DNA from: CAYNJF01 sp964351745
GTDB taxonomy: Bacteria; Pseudomonadota; Gammaproteobacteria; Berkiellales; Berkiellaceae
DNA length: 64,000 nt
Reading direction: 5' to 3'
NCBI GenBank assembly: GCA_964351745.1
Contig: CAYGPI010000003.1
Location: forward strand, 23,239 to 87,238
Shown: one piece after another, positions 51,716 through 62,025 of the stretch
Position numbering within the stretch: position 1 is the stretch's first letter
How the letters are laid out: every line of letters starts with the position of its first letter
The notes under the pieces: generated by a model
What the model saw: only the letters and a program-made list of their open reading frames with translations
The model's database searches: none
What the model was told of the DNA's origin: nothing
Program-made: the position numbers and the translations under genes

Positions 51716-52816
51716 CTAATTTTGTTTTTGTCTTGCTTTGAGATAAGGGATAATACTTTCATTGATACCGTATAATAGCCGACCTTTGATTGTACTTGCG
51801 TAGCCTACTAATTTTGACAAATTTAACTGATTGTTTTCCCATCGAGTTTTGTAAGTATTAGTGCCTGGGCCCATCCAGTAAGCTTGTGCTGGCGTTGAAA
51901 AAATATTTTCTAAAATTTTCCAATTTAAATAGCTCCCAGGTGATAGATCCCTATACTTTTCATCAAAATCCGATCTTAAGGCGTAGACATTGTTTTGCCG
52001 ACTCAATTGATACTCATAAGCAATACAAGTACCATTTAGCAAAAGTAGCCATAGAGAAAATTCGTTGCGATTTAAAGCATTTTTGGTTAACATGGATATA
52101 AATTGATGTGGGCCATGTTGATTAAAAGTGGTATCTGTTGATAGCTTCCAGCTGCTTTTTGATATATTAGTAATAGTGCTTATAATGTCTGCAAAAGTAT
52201 AATTTTGGGTATCAACAATCTGTTTAATCTCAATATTACCTTGGCTTTCTAAACGATTAGCAAGGTGATTATTGCTCTTTTTTAATCTTCTGCTTCTCGT
52301 CGCATAATAATCTACCCAACTTGAGTTCAGATCAATCCAATAATGAAGACTCGCAGCCTTAGTCTTTAATTTCAAAGGAAGTTGACATGCTTGAGCATGC
52401 ATTTTTAAAGTATCCGTTACGGGATAAAGTTCAATTTTATCCCAGTGAGGAGCCGACCTAAAAAGGTCAGAATAGAATTTGGTTAAGTAAATCGTTATAT
52501 CATGTGAGGCGGCAATCATGTCACAAAATTGTGAATCTGGAACTTTTAACCACTCAACAACACGATGAGAAATGCCTTTGATTTTCTTTTGTTTGATACA
52601 CAAAGGCATCAATGCTTTGATTATTTTACTTTGTTTTGCTACCCAGAAAAGAGGTGTGGTATTTTTATCTTGCCATTGTAGCGTCGCTTTAAACCAATCA
52701 GATGAAAAAAAGCTGGCATGATTTTTTTTTTCACTTAAATCATCCCAGCCCTCTTTATCACCTAGCAGCTGATTAATGTCAGTTGTCCAAAAAGATTCTA
52801 TCTCATCAAATTTCAT
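51716..52816 (-). CDS. GNAT/FemAB-like acetyltransferase (CelD/BcsL family)
   Basis: 366 residues. The N-terminal FFSSDWFKATLQW and central RRLKKSNNHLANRLESQG, followed by a GNAT domain with LWLLLLNGTCIAYEYQL and SPGSYLNWKILE, match the PF13480 acetyltransferase group often found beside polysaccharide genes. It probably transfers an acyl or aminoacyl group to a sugar or lipid. Its ATG overlaps the preceding TPR gene's stop (TAATG). A related FemAB-like protein exists in the XrtA locus, so this is a second, independent copy of the theme. Confidence 0.8.
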   Translation of the reverse strand: MKFDEIESFWTTDINQLLGDKEGWDDLSEKKNHASFFSSDWFKATLQWQDKNTTPLFWVAKQSKIIKALMPLCIKQKKIKGISHRVVEWLKVPDSQFCDMIAASHDITIYLTKFYSDLFRSAPHWDKIELYPVTDTLKMHAQACQLPLKLKTKAASLHYWIDLNSSWVDYYATRSRRLKKSNNHLANRLESQGNIEIKQIVDTQNYTFADIISTITNISKSSWKLSTDTTFNQHGPHQFISMLTKNALNRNEFSLWLLLLNGTCIAYEYQLSRQNNVYALRSDFDEKYRDLSPGSYLNWKILENIFSTPAQAYWMGPGTNTYKTRWENNQLNLSKLVGYASTIKGRLLYGINESIIPYLKARQKQN

Positions 52817-53427
52817 TAAGATTTTTTTGACGGCTTAGACCAGGCATTAACGGCCTCTAATTTATTTTGCAAGCCAGGCAAAGGGTACCCTTTACCATAG
52901 GCAATAGAAGCTTGCGTATTCGCTTTATTGTAATCTTTTAAAGCAAAATATGATAAGCCGAGGTTGTAATGATAATCGATGACTTTATCATTCAATGCAA
53001 TGGCTTTCTGATAAGCATTAACCGCTTCTTCAAATTTTTCTAACTTGTGCAAAAATACACCATGTAGAGCATGTGTTTCGCTTTCATTTGGGAATAGGCG
53101 CAAAGCTGTCTCAAAATACCTTTCTGCTCGCTCAGTCCCTTCCATTTGAATGCTCAGATCACCAACTAATTCTAATGCTTTAGGATGGTTAGGAAAATAG
53201 TGAAGTATAAAGGCAAACTCGCTCCAGGCATATTCATACTTACCTTGCTTTACCTTATCAATACCTTGATTTAAATGGTATTTTTCTACATTCTCTAAAA
53301 GTTTACTGGGAGCAGGCACATAGTAGTTAAATGGCTCCCCGTAATTGGCAGATACTTTTGCTGTGAAGCATAATACAGTAGCAGCGCTTAAGCACAGAAA
53401 AGTCAGTGCGCTTCGAATTCCTTTCAT
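52816..53427 (-). CDS. Exported TPR protein
   Basis: 203 residues. Signal peptide 1-27 (hydrophobic FLCLSAATVLCF, likely cleavage after VSA) and then about four tetratricopeptide repeats (positions 60-190), for instance NHPKALELVGDLSIQMEG and VIDYHYNLGLSYFALKDY. It acts in the periplasm, probably as a docking scaffold for the two enzymes encoded downstream or for an export complex. First gene of the three-gene operon. Confidence 0.82.
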   Translation of the reverse strand: MKGIRSALTFLCLSAATVLCFTAKVSANYGEPFNYYVPAPSKLLENVEKYHLNQGIDKVKQGKYEYAWSEFAFILHYFPNHPKALELVGDLSIQMEGTERAERYFETALRLFPNESETHALHGVFLHKLEKFEEAVNAYQKAIALNDKVIDYHYNLGLSYFALKDYNKANTQASIAYGKGYPLPGLQNKLEAVNAWSKPSKKS

Positions 53428-53536
53428 AATTCCCTCTTAATGATGCAAATACAGGCAACAATCCTTCCGTGATTATCCTATAACTAGCGCTTAGTTGCAC
53501 CAGCTTAGACTGTACTTTTTCTTATAAAATGGAATA

Positions 53537-53558
53537 GGGGAGGTACTGCGTCCTCCCC
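53537..53558 (-). terminator. Terminator-like hairpin after the Tyr-rich protein gene
   Basis: GGGGAGG (53537-53543) pairs with CCTCCCC (53552-53558), a 7-bp GC stem with 8-base loop, 33 bases past the stop of the minus-strand gene. The minus-strand tail is T-rich (TATTCCATTTTAT) but not continuous. Confidence 0.45.
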
Positions 53559-53590
53559 GTTAAAAATTATTAGATAATATTTAGTCAAGT

Positions 53591-54070
53591 TTAAAAGCTA
53601 AATCTAAAAGTAATCCCTGAGCTATTGTGACGATTTTTACCGCGACGTTGGTAGTCATCTCTATAAAAATGGTTATTTTGCTTATAGTGACTTCTTGGTT
53701 TTTGATAGCTATACCGCTCCTGAGGGTAATAGTAACTGTAGTTAACGCCATATCGATAAAATTCTCTTTGAGCAAGCCTACTATATTTTGATGGGACACC
53801 ATACTGGTGTCTCGGAGACAAGATGTAAGTGTGTTGCCACCCAAGGTGCCTCGATAAGCGGGCCATATCACGTATCGTTCTCTGATCGTAATGGTTATTT
53901 GTAGGCACAATTAAATGATTCGGATAACAGTAGAATGTACTCGAGCCATACGACATAACTTGAGGGGCCGATGAAACAATAAAGATAGGCTCAAGTCGAA
54001 TAGCTTGTGCTGAGCTTGAAAGCATGATTGATGATAAACCAATCAGCCAAATTGCTATGAGTTTGTTCAT
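53591..54070 (-). CDS. Small exported Tyr/Arg/His-rich protein
   Basis: 159 residues from ATG 54070 with AGGGG 9 bases upstream; an in-frame start at 54106 would hide the signal peptide behind 12 residues. Signal peptide MNKLIAIW...SSAQA, cleavage near 23. The mature part contains one Cys, a central ordered section (RDMARLSRHLGWQHTYIL) and a Tyr-, Arg- and His-rich tail with several YxY pairs, ending in a strand ITFRFSF with a terminal Phe. The terminal Phe is like an outer-membrane protein, but the protein is too short for a barrel. Family unknown. Confidence 0.6.
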   Translation of the reverse strand: MNKLIAIWLIGLSSIMLSSSAQAIRLEPIFIVSSAPQVMSYGSSTFYCYPNHLIVPTNNHYDQRTIRDMARLSRHLGWQHTYILSPRHQYGVPSKYSRLAQREFYRYGVNYSYYYPQERYSYQKPRSHYKQNNHFYRDDYQRRGKNRHNSSGITFRFSF

Positions 54071-54240
54071 TTTAGAATGCCCCTTAGATATACCCCATAC
54101 CACCAAAGACCCCTAAAGGTTATGAAAACTAACAAACATAGCGTTGTCATACACCATTAAAACCGTGACTAATCTACACTCAGTGTTTAAAATGAAGACC
54201 GAAGTTTAGTATCCAAGTCAGTTAATGGTGAGGTTTATAT

Positions 54241-55356
54241 ATGAAAGTTGGTGTCCCAACAGAAATTAAGAAAGATGAATATCGAGTTGGTTTAATTCCA
54301 AGCAGTGTTCAAGAATTGGTTGATCATGGCCATCAAGTGTACATTCAAAAAGGTGCCGGGTTAGGTATCGGTTTGAGTGATAGCACTTATGTTAAGGCTG
54401 GCGCGCAAATTTTAGATTCAGCAGAGCAAATTTTTGAACAAGCTGAAATGATAGTCAAAGTCAAAGAGCCTCAACCGCCAGAAGTTGCGATGTTAAGACC
54501 ACATCATTTACTCTTTACTTACTTGCATTTAGCCCCAGATCCAGAGCAAACCTTGGGTCTTATGAATTCAGGAGCTACTGCGATTGCCTATGAAACAGTT
54601 ACAGATATTCATGGTCGTTTACCTTTATTAGCCCCGATGAGCGTTGTCGCAGGTCGCATGTCTATTCAAGCAGGAGCACATTGCCTTGAAAAAATGCAAG
54701 GTGGCCGCGGTGTTCTACTTGGAGGTGTGCCTGGTGTCGAATCTGCAAAAGTTGTGATTTTAGGTGGAGGTGTTGCTGGAACAAATGCTTTACGCATGGC
54801 TATTGGTATGGAAGCATTGGTAACAGTATTAGATACATCGTTATCACGCCTCGAGTATTTAGATTCTCGGTTTGGTGCTTCTTTAAATACGGTCTTTGCA
54901 ACAAAGGCGAATATAGAGCGATATATTACTAAAGCTGATTTGGTGATAGGAGCTGTACTTGTTCCTGGGGCCTCTGCTCCAAAGTTAGTTTTAAAAGAGC
55001 ACATTAAGAAAATGCGTCCAGGTACAGTTCTTGTTGATATTTCTATCGATCAAGGCGGTTGCTTTGAGACCTCCAAACCAACAACCCATTCTGAGCCTAC
55101 TTATGTTGTGGATGGCGTTGTTCATTATTGTGTTGCCAATATGCCAGGAGCCGCCCCTCGGACAGCAGCTTTTGCATTGAATAATGCTACTTTGCCTTTT
55201 GTTTTATCATTAGCGAACAAAGGATATAAAAAAGCCTGTTTAGAAGATCCACATTTGCTTAATGGGTTAAATATCTACAAAGGAAAAGTAACTCATCAGG
55301 CTGTGGCGCATGCTCTCAGACATGATTTTCATCCGCCAGAAACTCTATTGAGTTAA
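54241..55356 (+). CDS. ald: Alanine dehydrogenase
   Basis: 371 residues, the family size. It converts L-alanine and NAD+ to pyruvate and ammonia, and back. N-terminal [20 protein letters not shown] and the catalytic KVKEPQPPE are conserved; the NAD-binding loop is [10 protein letters not shown] near 176-185, and [16 protein letters not shown] closes the active site. TGAGG lies about 9 bases before the ATG. Convergent with tdk, with a hairpin between. Confidence 0.95.
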   Translation: MKVGVPTEIKKDEYRVGLIPSSVQELVDHGHQVYIQKGAGLGIGLSDSTYVKAGAQILDSAEQIFEQAEMIVKVKEPQPPEVAMLRPHHLLFTYLHLAPDPEQTLGLMNSGATAIAYETVTDIHGRLPLLAPMSVVAGRMSIQAGAHCLEKMQGGRGVLLGGVPGVESAKVVILGGGVAGTNALRMAIGMEALVTVLDTSLSRLEYLDSRFGASLNTVFATKANIERYITKADLVIGAVLVPGASAPKLVLKEHIKKMRPGTVLVDISIDQGGCFETSKPTTHSEPTYVVDGVVHYCVANMPGAAPRTAAFALNNATLPFVLSLANKGYKKACLEDPHLLNGLNIYKGKVTHQAVAHALRHDFHPPETLLS

Positions 55357-55375
55357 TAGCCTATAAGGCACGAAG

Positions 55376-55409
55376 CTCTTCTTGCTAATTTTGTAAGAAG
55401 AGTCTCTTT
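55376..55409 (+). terminator. Terminator between ald and tdk
   Basis: CTCTTCTTGC (55376-55385) pairs with GTAAGAAGAG (55393-55402) over a 7-base loop, followed by TCTCTTT. Serves ald. Confidence 0.5.
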
Positions 55410-55413
55410 GTTG

Positions 55414-56034
55414 TTAAGCGCTGTTAGCTTTTTTAGCCATCAGTTTTTTCTTGGTTTTTTCAACGGCTTCAAAATGATGGATTCTACAAGTCGCAACATA
55501 TTTGTCGTTGCCTCCAATCTCAACTTGCTCACCCTCAACGATGGCATCGCCATTTTCGCTAACTCGAAGATTCATAGTAGCTTTGCTACCACAAAAGCAA
55601 ACGGTTTTGATTTCAACAAGCTCTTCTGCAAGGCCAAGCAAGTATTGGCTGCCTTCAAAAACCTCACCTTGAAAATCAGTGCGCAAGCCATAGGTCAGCA
55701 CAGGGATCTTTATTTCATCAACGACTTTAGCCAATTCAAAGACTTGTGCTTTCGATAGAAATTGAGCTTCGTCCACTAATATACAACGAATACGTGGCCT
55801 TTTTTTCTTTTGCTCAACAACATAGTCGTATAAGTTGCAGTCTGATCTAAAAGGGTAGGCATTGGCTTCTAGTCCTATTCTCGAGTGGATCAAGCCTTCA
55901 GAGAGCCTGCTGTCTAGCTTTGGGGTGAAGAGGATGGTATCCATGCCTCGCTCGATATAGTTATAACTTGACTGCAATAAGTTAGTGCTTTTGCCAGCGT
56001 TCATTGCGGAATAGTAAAAATATAGCTTTGCCAC
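55414..56034 (-). CDS. tdk: Thymidine kinase
   Basis: 206 residues, type II kinase. P-loop YSAMNAGKS near 8-16, DEAQF near 88-92 and the zinc site VCFCGS with a later CRIHH. It phosphorylates thymidine to dTMP for salvage, in the cytoplasm. It is downstream of galE by 41 bases in the same orientation and may be cotranscribed, or have its own start near GGAGG before the ATG at 56034. Confidence 0.95.
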   Translation of the reverse strand: MAKLYFYYSAMNAGKSTNLLQSSYNYIERGMDTILFTPKLDSRLSEGLIHSRIGLEANAYPFRSDCNLYDYVVEQKKKRPRIRCILVDEAQFLSKAQVFELAKVVDEIKIPVLTYGLRTDFQGEVFEGSQYLLGLAEELVEIKTVCFCGSKATMNLRVSENGDAIVEGEQVEIGGNDKYVATCRIHHFEAVEKTKKKLMAKKANSA

Positions 56035-56075
56035 TTAAGCCTCCTTGGAATATTGAAAGAGTTGTAAAGTAAAAG

Positions 56076-57086
56076 TTAACAGCGATCAACATCTCTAATG
56101 GGCTCTTTCTTTATTTTTTGCTCCCAGCGCATTAGGCTGTCGAGCATCAAATGAAGATGGTTGTGTTGAGGGAGCCAATTGAGTTCTTGAATTAGCTTAT
56201 CTGGTTTGGCTATCATTTTAGCACAGTCGCCATGTCTCCTTGGCGATCTTTTAACATTTATTTTATGTTTAAAAAGTGTAGAGGCTTGGTTGATGACTTG
56301 CTGAACACTATAGCCAGTTCCGTAACTGCAGTTGTAGGTTTCTTGTAAAGGTCTGGTTAACATGGCTTTAAGCGCCAAAATATGCGCCTCTATTAAATCA
56401 CTAACGTGAATAAAATCTCGGATTCCGGTACCGTCTGGCGTTGGGTAATCATCACCAAAAATTTCACAATAAGGTTGCTGCTTCATGGCTGTATGCACAA
56501 CGGCTTTGAGAAGATGATTAGATTTTTGAATACTTGGTCCAACTGACATAGAAGGATCAACACCAGCGACGTTAAAATATCGAAAAATAACGTAATTTGC
56601 ATGGTGCGCAGAAAAGCAGTCAGATAGTATTTTTTCAGCTAACAACTTGGATTGACCATAAGGGTTCATGGGAGCTGGCTGAGATAGTTCATCAACCTCG
56701 CCAGTGGCGTGGTGTCCGTAAACTGCTGCTGTAGAAGAGAATAAAAAATTTTTCACACGATGGTTGGTGCATGCCTGCACTAGGTTAAGGGTTGCTACTG
56801 TGTTGTTTTCGAAATAATTTTCAGGCGCAACCATAGATTCAGGAACACTAACACTTGCCGCAAAGTGAATGACAGCATCAAATTGAAAGGTTTGAAATAA
56901 TTGCTCTACAAAAACTTTGTCTCGAATATCGCCTTGAATGAATTTTCCATGAACGATGTTTTCTATGCGACCAGTCGATAAGTTGTCGACAACAACTACT
57001 TTGTATGGCAAGTGTTTTAGAGCAAGCAGCATATGCGAGCCAATGTAGCCCGCACCACCTGTGACTAGGAGCACGGGCTCTTTCAT
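56076..57086 (-). CDS. galE: UDP-glucose 4-epimerase
   Basis: 336 residues, extended SDR fold. NAD loop [10 protein letters not shown] at 9-18, VVDNLSTG, catalytic SSTAAVYG and Y-GQSK near 147-151, and FRYFNVAG. It interconverts UDP-glucose and UDP-galactose, or their N-acetyl forms, in the cytoplasm. The product may feed the polysaccharide locus. The ATG overlaps the gltA stop as ATGA, so it is translationally coupled to citrate synthase, an uncommon pairing. Confidence 0.93.
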   Translation of the reverse strand: MKEPVLLVTGGAGYIGSHMLLALKHLPYKVVVVDNLSTGRIENIVHGKFIQGDIRDKVFVEQLFQTFQFDAVIHFAASVSVPESMVAPENYFENNTVATLNLVQACTNHRVKNFLFSSTAAVYGHHATGEVDELSQPAPMNPYGQSKLLAEKILSDCFSAHHANYVIFRYFNVAGVDPSMSVGPSIQKSNHLLKAVVHTAMKQQPYCEIFGDDYPTPDGTGIRDFIHVSDLIEAHILALKAMLTRPLQETYNCSYGTGYSVQQVINQASTLFKHKINVKRSPRRHGDCAKMIAKPDKLIQELNWLPQHNHLHLMLDSLMRWEQKIKKEPIRDVDRC

Positions 57087-58375
57087 CTATCTTCCATCGC
57101 TATATAATCACGCTTAATCTCACCGGTATAAAGTTGTCTTGGGCGTGAAATGCTTAAATCAGGAGAGCTTATCATTTCATTCCAATGTGAAATCCAACCA
57201 ACCGTCCTTGATAAGGCGAAAATGACCGTAAACATATTGACGGGTACGCCTATGGCTTTCAGAATAATACCAGAATAGAAATCAACATTAGGGTAAAGTT
57301 TCTTTTCTACAAAGTAAGGATCTTTTAAGGCTATATCCTCTAATTCCATGGCAATGTTAAACATTTCATGGTTTTTGATCTCTAAAGCTTTAAGTACTTC
57401 ATGGCAGGTTTTGCGCATAACCTTCGCTCTGGGGTCAAAGTTTTTATAAACTCTATGTCCAAAACCCATGAGTCTAAAAGGATCTGATTTATCTTTAGCT
57501 CTTTCAATAAATTTAGGGATTTCTTTGACATGGCCAATTTCATCTAGCATTTTGAGGACGGCTTCATTGGCTCCGCCGTGCGCAGGTCCCCATAAAGCGG
57601 CAATGCCAGCAGCAATACAAGCAAAAGGGTTGGCGCCAGATGAACCAGCAAGTCGCACGGTTGAAGTCGATGCATTTTGTTCATGATCGGCATGAAGTGT
57701 GAAAATCTTATCCATTGCATCAATGATTGCAGGATGAGCATTGTATGGCTCTGTTGGCACTGAAAACATCATATGCAGAAAGTTTTCTGCATAGCCCAAA
57801 TCATTCTTAGGATATATAAAGGGCTGACCAATCGAGTATTTGTAACACATGGCAGCTAGTGTTGGGATTTTAGCAATGAGTCGTACAGCTGCGACATCTC
57901 GATCCTCATCATGACTAATGTCTAATGAGTCATGGTAAAAAGCTGATAAAGCACCAACGACTCCGCACATGATAGCCATGGGATGGGCATCTCGTCTAAA
58001 CCCATGTAAAAAGTCAGACATTTGTTCATGAATCAAAGTGTGATGATTTATTTTATATTTAAAATCAGTTAGTTCACTACTGGTTGGAAGGTTTCCATAT
58101 AAAAGTAAGAAGCATACCTCAAGAAAACTAGATTGCTCCGCAAGTTGCTCAATCGGGTATCCTCGATAAAGCAAGATACCTTTGCTGCCGTCAATATAAG
58201 TAATTTTTGATTCGCACGAAGCCGTTGATCTAAAACCTGGATCGTAAGTAAAAACACCAAGTTTACTTAACTGGTTAACATCAATAGTACTAGCCCCCAA
58301 AGTTCCTTCTAGAACCGGTAGATTAATCGGTTCGTCATGACCTGGTACCGTGAGCTGTGCAATTTTATCTGCCAT
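57083..58375 (-). CDS. gltA: Citrate synthase
   Basis: 430 residues, hexameric type II size. It condenses oxaloacetate and acetyl-CoA, the first TCA step. Key regions: [32 protein letters not shown] with a catalytic His upstream, [10 protein letters not shown] near 307 with the second catalytic His, and DFYSGI with the catalytic Asp near 365. Divergent from sdhC across a 219-base gap. Followed by overlapping galE. Confidence 0.96.
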   Translation of the reverse strand: MADKIAQLTVPGHDEPINLPVLEGTLGASTIDVNQLSKLGVFTYDPGFRSTASCESKITYIDGSKGILLYRGYPIEQLAEQSSFLEVCFLLLYGNLPTSSELTDFKYKINHHTLIHEQMSDFLHGFRRDAHPMAIMCGVVGALSAFYHDSLDISHDEDRDVAAVRLIAKIPTLAAMCYKYSIGQPFIYPKNDLGYAENFLHMMFSVPTEPYNAHPAIIDAMDKIFTLHADHEQNASTSTVRLAGSSGANPFACIAAGIAALWGPAHGGANEAVLKMLDEIGHVKEIPKFIERAKDKSDPFRLMGFGHRVYKNFDPRAKVMRKTCHEVLKALEIKNHEMFNIAMELEDIALKDPYFVEKKLYPNVDFYSGIILKAIGVPVNMFTVIFALSRTVGWISHWNEMISSPDLSISRPRQLYTGEIKRDYIAMEDR

Positions 58376-58503
58376 ATTGATTCCATTACTTAATTAGTTA
58401 ACTATTTAGAGTCTTCCTTTTATATAAGCCATGAGTATAGCGTTTTTGAAAGAAGATGAGAAGAAAGCAGGTGTGAACTCTCACCTGAGGACTGAATAGG
58501 TCA

Positions 58504-58533
58504 TTGCACGAAGTTTTGTGGTCAGACTATAAT
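58504..58533 (+). promoter_or_regulatory. Promoter of the sdh operon
   Basis: TATAAT (58528-58533) with TTGCAC (58504-58509) 18 bases upstream. It would give a leader of about 55 bases before sdhC. It lies in the 219-base divergent gap between gltA and sdhC. Confidence 0.6.
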
Positions 58534-58594
58534 ATGCAAAGTCGCTTTAAGAGCGCAATACGAACTATCGGTTAAATTGCAACAGGATAAAATT

Positions 58595-58972
58595 GTGGTT
58601 GATAAAAGACCCATTAACATAAATCCATTATCAATAAAGTTACCTATTACGGCAATTATATCAATTACCCATAGGATATCAGGGGTTTTCATTTTTCTGC
58701 TGATACCTTTTATTTTATGGTGCTTACAAAACTCATTAGCTTCTGAAAATGATTTTAATCAATTAGCTGGTTTTTTTGGTCATTGGTTAGTGAAAGGCAC
58801 GTTATTTATTTTGATAGCGAGCTTGCTTTTCCATATTTTAGCTGGCATTCGTCATTTGCTTATGGATATGCATTTAGGTGAGTCTTTCATGATGGCGCGT
58901 GTCAGTTCATGGCTAGTTATTTTAAGTAGTGTGGCTCTTACAATCATGACAGCTATTTGGCTTTGGGGATAA
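58595..58972 (+). CDS. sdhC: Succinate dehydrogenase cytochrome b556 subunit
   Basis: 125 residues from GTG 58595, chosen because AGGA lies 7 bases upstream and the product then begins like known SdhC (VDKRPINI...). A TTG at 58577 is also open. Three membrane helices; SIT-HRISG near 28-34 is the quinone-site signature, and the His in LFHILAGIRH near 80 ligates haem b. Membrane anchor of complex II. Confidence 0.93.
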   Translation: MVDKRPININPLSIKLPITAIISITHRISGVFIFLLIPFILWCLQNSLASENDFNQLAGFFGHWLVKGTLFILIASLLFHILAGIRHLLMDMHLGESFMMARVSSWLVILSSVALTIMTAIWLWG

Positions 58973-58973
58973 T

Positions 58974-59300
58974 ATGGCACTTGGTAAAGGTTTAAAAGAC
59001 TGGTTAATTCAAAGATTTACGGCTGTATTTCTTGGTGGCTACACTATCTATTTATTAATATATCTTATTAATAATCCAGGATTATCGTTTCAAGATTGGT
59101 CTCACTGTTTTTCATCTCCCCTTGCACAAATAGCAACGTTCATCGCATTGGTGTGCGTCTCATTACATGCTTGGATTGGTATTTGGACTGTGGCGACTGA
59201 TTATATCAAACCAGCGATGCTTCGATGGGCATTTCTAGGTGTTGTGATGACTTTTTTGATGGGCTATTTTGCCTGGGGTATAAGAATTTTATGGGGATAA
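58974..59300 (+). CDS. sdhD: Succinate dehydrogenase membrane anchor subunit
   Basis: 108 residues with three membrane helices. The N-terminal [15 protein letters not shown] is typical, and [14 protein letters not shown] near 63-76 carries the haem-binding His and quinone-site Asp-Tyr. Starts 1 base after sdhC stops and ends 1 base before sdhA begins. Confidence 0.94.
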   Translation: MALGKGLKDWLIQRFTAVFLGGYTIYLLIYLINNPGLSFQDWSHCFSSPLAQIATFIALVCVSLHAWIGIWTVATDYIKPAMLRWAFLGVVMTFLMGYFAWGIRILWG

Positions 59301-59301
59301 T

Positions 59302-61071
59302 ATGGCTAATTTAGCGAGTAGAACATTTGATGCCATAATTATTGGTGCTGGTGGGGCTGGTATGCGAGCCTCTCTTGAGTTGGCTAGAGCTGGCCGCAAT
59401 GTTGCCTTAATTTCAAAAGTATTTCCAACACGGTCTCATACTGTTTCTGCGCAAGGTGGTATTACTGTTGCTTTGGGAAATCAGCATGAAGATGATTGGC
59501 AGTGGCATATGTTTGATACGGTCAAAGGATCGGATTATTTAGGTGATCAAGATAGCATAGAGTATATGTGTCGCGTAGGTCCTGAAGTTATCTATGAATT
59601 AGAGCATATGGGATTGCCTTTTTCTCGGACGGATGATGGTCGTATCTATCAAAGGCCTTTCGGTGGGCAGTCTAAAAATTTTGGTGGTGAGCAAGCCACA
59701 AGAACGGCTGCAGCAGCAGATAGAACAGGTCATGCTTTGTTGCATACTTTGTATCAGAATAATGTGAAAGAAAACGTTCAGGTTTTAAGTGAGTGGTATG
59801 CTGTTGATTTAGTTAAGGATCAAAAAGGCGCCATGATGGGCGTCATTGCTATGAGCATTGAAACTGGTGATGTCATTTTACTAAAATCTAAAGCGACCAT
59901 CTTAGCAACTGGTGGTGCAGGTCAAATTTTTCAATCAACAACCAATGCTCTGATTAATACTGGCGATGGCGCAGGCATGGCTTTGCGCGCAGGTATTCCA
60001 CTTCAGGATATGGAAATGTGGCAATTTCACCCAACAGGTATCGCTGGTGTCGGCTGTCTTGTTACGGAAGGTAGTCGTGGTGAAGGTGGTTATCTTGTTA
60101 ACTCTGAGGGTGAGCGGTTTATGGAGCGCTATGCTCCTAACGCTAAAGATTTAGCGTCTAGAGACGTTGTTTCTCGATCAATGTCTCTTGAAATAAGAGC
60201 TGGTCGAGGATGTGGTCCAAATAAAGATCATGTGTTTTTAAAGCTTGAGCATCTTGGTGGTGACATCATTAAATCCCGATTACCTGGGATTAGAGAGTTG
60301 TCTATGACTTTTGCTGGTGTTGATCCTGTTTTAGCGCCAATCCCAGTTGTCCCAACTTGTCATTACATGATGGGTGGGATCCCTACAAATGTGAATGGAC
60401 AGGTCATTAAACAAGACAGTAAAGGTCAAGATACCATCGTCAGTGGGCTTTATGCGGTTGGTGAATGTGCGTGTGTCTCTGTTCATGGTGCTAACCGACT
60501 CGGAGGTAACTCATTGCTTGATCTCGTCGTTTTTGGGCGAGCAGCCGGCTTACATTTGAATGAAATCTTCTCGCAAGGCATGGATGAGCCATTGGCTTGC
60601 CAAGATGAAGTTGATATTTCATATGCTCGATTGCATCGTTGGAATGAGTCTAAGGTTGGGCAAGGTGAGCGGGTTGAAGACATCCGTAGAGAATTAAAGA
60701 AAACAATGCAAGGTGATTTTAGTGTTTTTAGAACAAAAGAAGTCATGAAAGAAGGCATACAGACTTTAAAGCAACTACGTGAACGCTTGAAGACCGCAGT
60801 TTTAGTTGATAAAAGTTCAGTTTTTAATACAGCTAGAATTGAAGCTCTTGAACTTGATAACTTGATGGCCGTTGCTTTAGCGACAGCAGCTTCAGCTTAC
60901 ACCAGAGATGAAAGCCGTGGCGCCCATTCTCGAGAAGACTATCCAGATCGAGATGACAAAAATTGGCTAAAGCATATTTTATGTGACGGTGAAGAAAATA
61001 TAAGTTTTCGAGCTGTAAATATGCAACCTACGACCAGAGAAGCGTTTCCTCCTAAAGAAAGGGTTTATTAA
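59302..61071 (+). CDS. sdhA: Succinate dehydrogenase flavoprotein subunit
   Basis: 589 residues, full length. FAD-binding loop [12 protein letters not shown] near 13-24, covalent-FAD His in [10 protein letters not shown] near 44-53, the HPTG substrate region near 243, the active-site Arg region and [13 protein letters not shown] near 393-405. It oxidises succinate to fumarate and passes electrons to SdhB. Part of a tight operon with spacing of 1-2 bases. Confidence 0.97.
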   Translation: MANLASRTFDAIIIGAGGAGMRASLELARAGRNVALISKVFPTRSHTVSAQGGITVALGNQHEDDWQWHMFDTVKGSDYLGDQDSIEYMCRVGPEVIYELEHMGLPFSRTDDGRIYQRPFGGQSKNFGGEQATRTAAAADRTGHALLHTLYQNNVKENVQVLSEWYAVDLVKDQKGAMMGVIAMSIETGDVILLKSKATILATGGAGQIFQSTTNALINTGDGAGMALRAGIPLQDMEMWQFHPTGIAGVGCLVTEGSRGEGGYLVNSEGERFMERYAPNAKDLASRDVVSRSMSLEIRAGRGCGPNKDHVFLKLEHLGGDIIKSRLPGIRELSMTFAGVDPVLAPIPVVPTCHYMMGGIPTNVNGQVIKQDSKGQDTIVSGLYAVGECACVSVHGANRLGGNSLLDLVVFGRAAGLHLNEIFSQGMDEPLACQDEVDISYARLHRWNESKVGQGERVEDIRRELKKTMQGDFSVFRTKEVMKEGIQTLKQLRERLKTAVLVDKSSVFNTARIEALELDNLMAVALATAASAYTRDESRGAHSREDYPDRDDKNWLKHILCDGEENISFRAVNMQPTTREAFPPKERVY

Positions 61072-61073
61072 TC

Positions 61074-61787
61074 ATGGGGCAGACAATGCGATTTTCAATA
61101 TATCGATTTGATCCAGATGTCGATCAGAAGCCACGGATGCAAGATTATGAGTTAGATCTAGAATCTTCTGGTGCTGTCATGTTGCTGGATGCTTTATTGG
61201 CGCTTAAGGATACCCAAGATTCCACGTTAGCTTTTCGTCGCTCTTGTCAGGAGGGTGTATGTGGCTCTGATGGGATGAATATTAATGGCAAAAATGGCTT
61301 AGCTTGCATTACGCCTTTAAGTAGTTTGTCTGAACCGATAGTTCTTAAACCCTTTCCTGGAATGCCAGTGATCCGAGATCTAATTGTGGATATGGATCAG
61401 TTTATGAATCAGTACAAAAAGGCTCAGCCCTTTTTGGTTAATGTTTCAGTGCCTCCAGTGAAAGAAAGAAAGCAATCTCCAGAAGACAGAAAGAAACTTG
61501 ATGGTCTTTATGAGTGTATTCTTTGTGGTTGTTGCACTAGCTCATGCCCATCTTACTGGTGGAATCCAGATAAGTTTTTAGGTCCTGCAGCTTTGTTGCA
61601 TGCCGCAAGATTTATTTTGGACACAAGAGATGATCAAACAAGAGATCGCCTTGAGCAGCTTTCTGATGCTTATAAAGTCTTTCGATGTAGAAGTATTATG
61701 AACTGTGTGGATGCTTGTCCTAAAAATCTTAATCCAACAGAGGCTATTTCTATGATCCGCACAGAAATGCTTAAAGAAGATATCTAA
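61074..61787 (+). CDS. sdhB: Succinate dehydrogenase iron-sulfur subunit
   Basis: 237 residues. The [2Fe-2S] cysteines lie in CQEGVCGSDG near 60-69 and a later C about 80. The [4Fe-4S] and [3Fe-4S] sites are CILCGCCTSSCP near 149-160 and CRSIMNCVDACPK near 206-218. It relays electrons from SdhA to quinone. Last gene of the operon; a hairpin follows. Confidence 0.97.
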   Translation: MGQTMRFSIYRFDPDVDQKPRMQDYELDLESSGAVMLLDALLALKDTQDSTLAFRRSCQEGVCGSDGMNINGKNGLACITPLSSLSEPIVLKPFPGMPVIRDLIVDMDQFMNQYKKAQPFLVNVSVPPVKERKQSPEDRKKLDGLYECILCGCCTSSCPSYWWNPDKFLGPAALLHAARFILDTRDDQTRDRLEQLSDAYKVFRCRSIMNCVDACPKNLNPTEAISMIRTEMLKEDI

Positions 61788-61836
61788 AAGATCATTGTTC
61801 TGGATGAAATTCAGTTTAGTGTCATACCTATAAAAA

Positions 61837-61863
61837 AGCATCCCTAAATCTAAATGGGATGCT
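61837..61863 (+). terminator. Hairpin after sdhB
   Basis: AGCATCCC (61837-61844), 11-base loop, GGGATGCT (61856-61863). The + strand tail ATTTCAT is weak; the A run to the left gives a better T tract on the minus strand. Likely end of the sdh message. Confidence 0.5.
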
Positions 61864-61893
61864 ATTTCATCAGCGGTAATCTGTTAATTGCTG

Positions 61894-61899
61894 TATAAT
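61894..61899 (+). promoter_or_regulatory. Possible -10 box before sucA
   Basis: Perfect TATAAT 127 bases before the sucA ATG, after the sdhB hairpin. No good -35 element at the right distance, so the promoter is uncertain. Confidence 0.3.
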
Positions 61900-62025
61900 T
61901 CAGTAACTAAAGTCTGGGGGATTTAAGAGTCGTTCGAATTACTAATGTTGGGTGACCTTATTTGATTGGTTAGCTAGTTGCATTGGTGCTGCCAACCCCC
62001 TTGTGTTAATAGGGTGAAAGAATAT

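Noticed and set aside
54666..55004. 112-codon minus-strand ORF inside ald
   Set aside because: It is antisense to a full-length, well-conserved enzyme and has no independent support.
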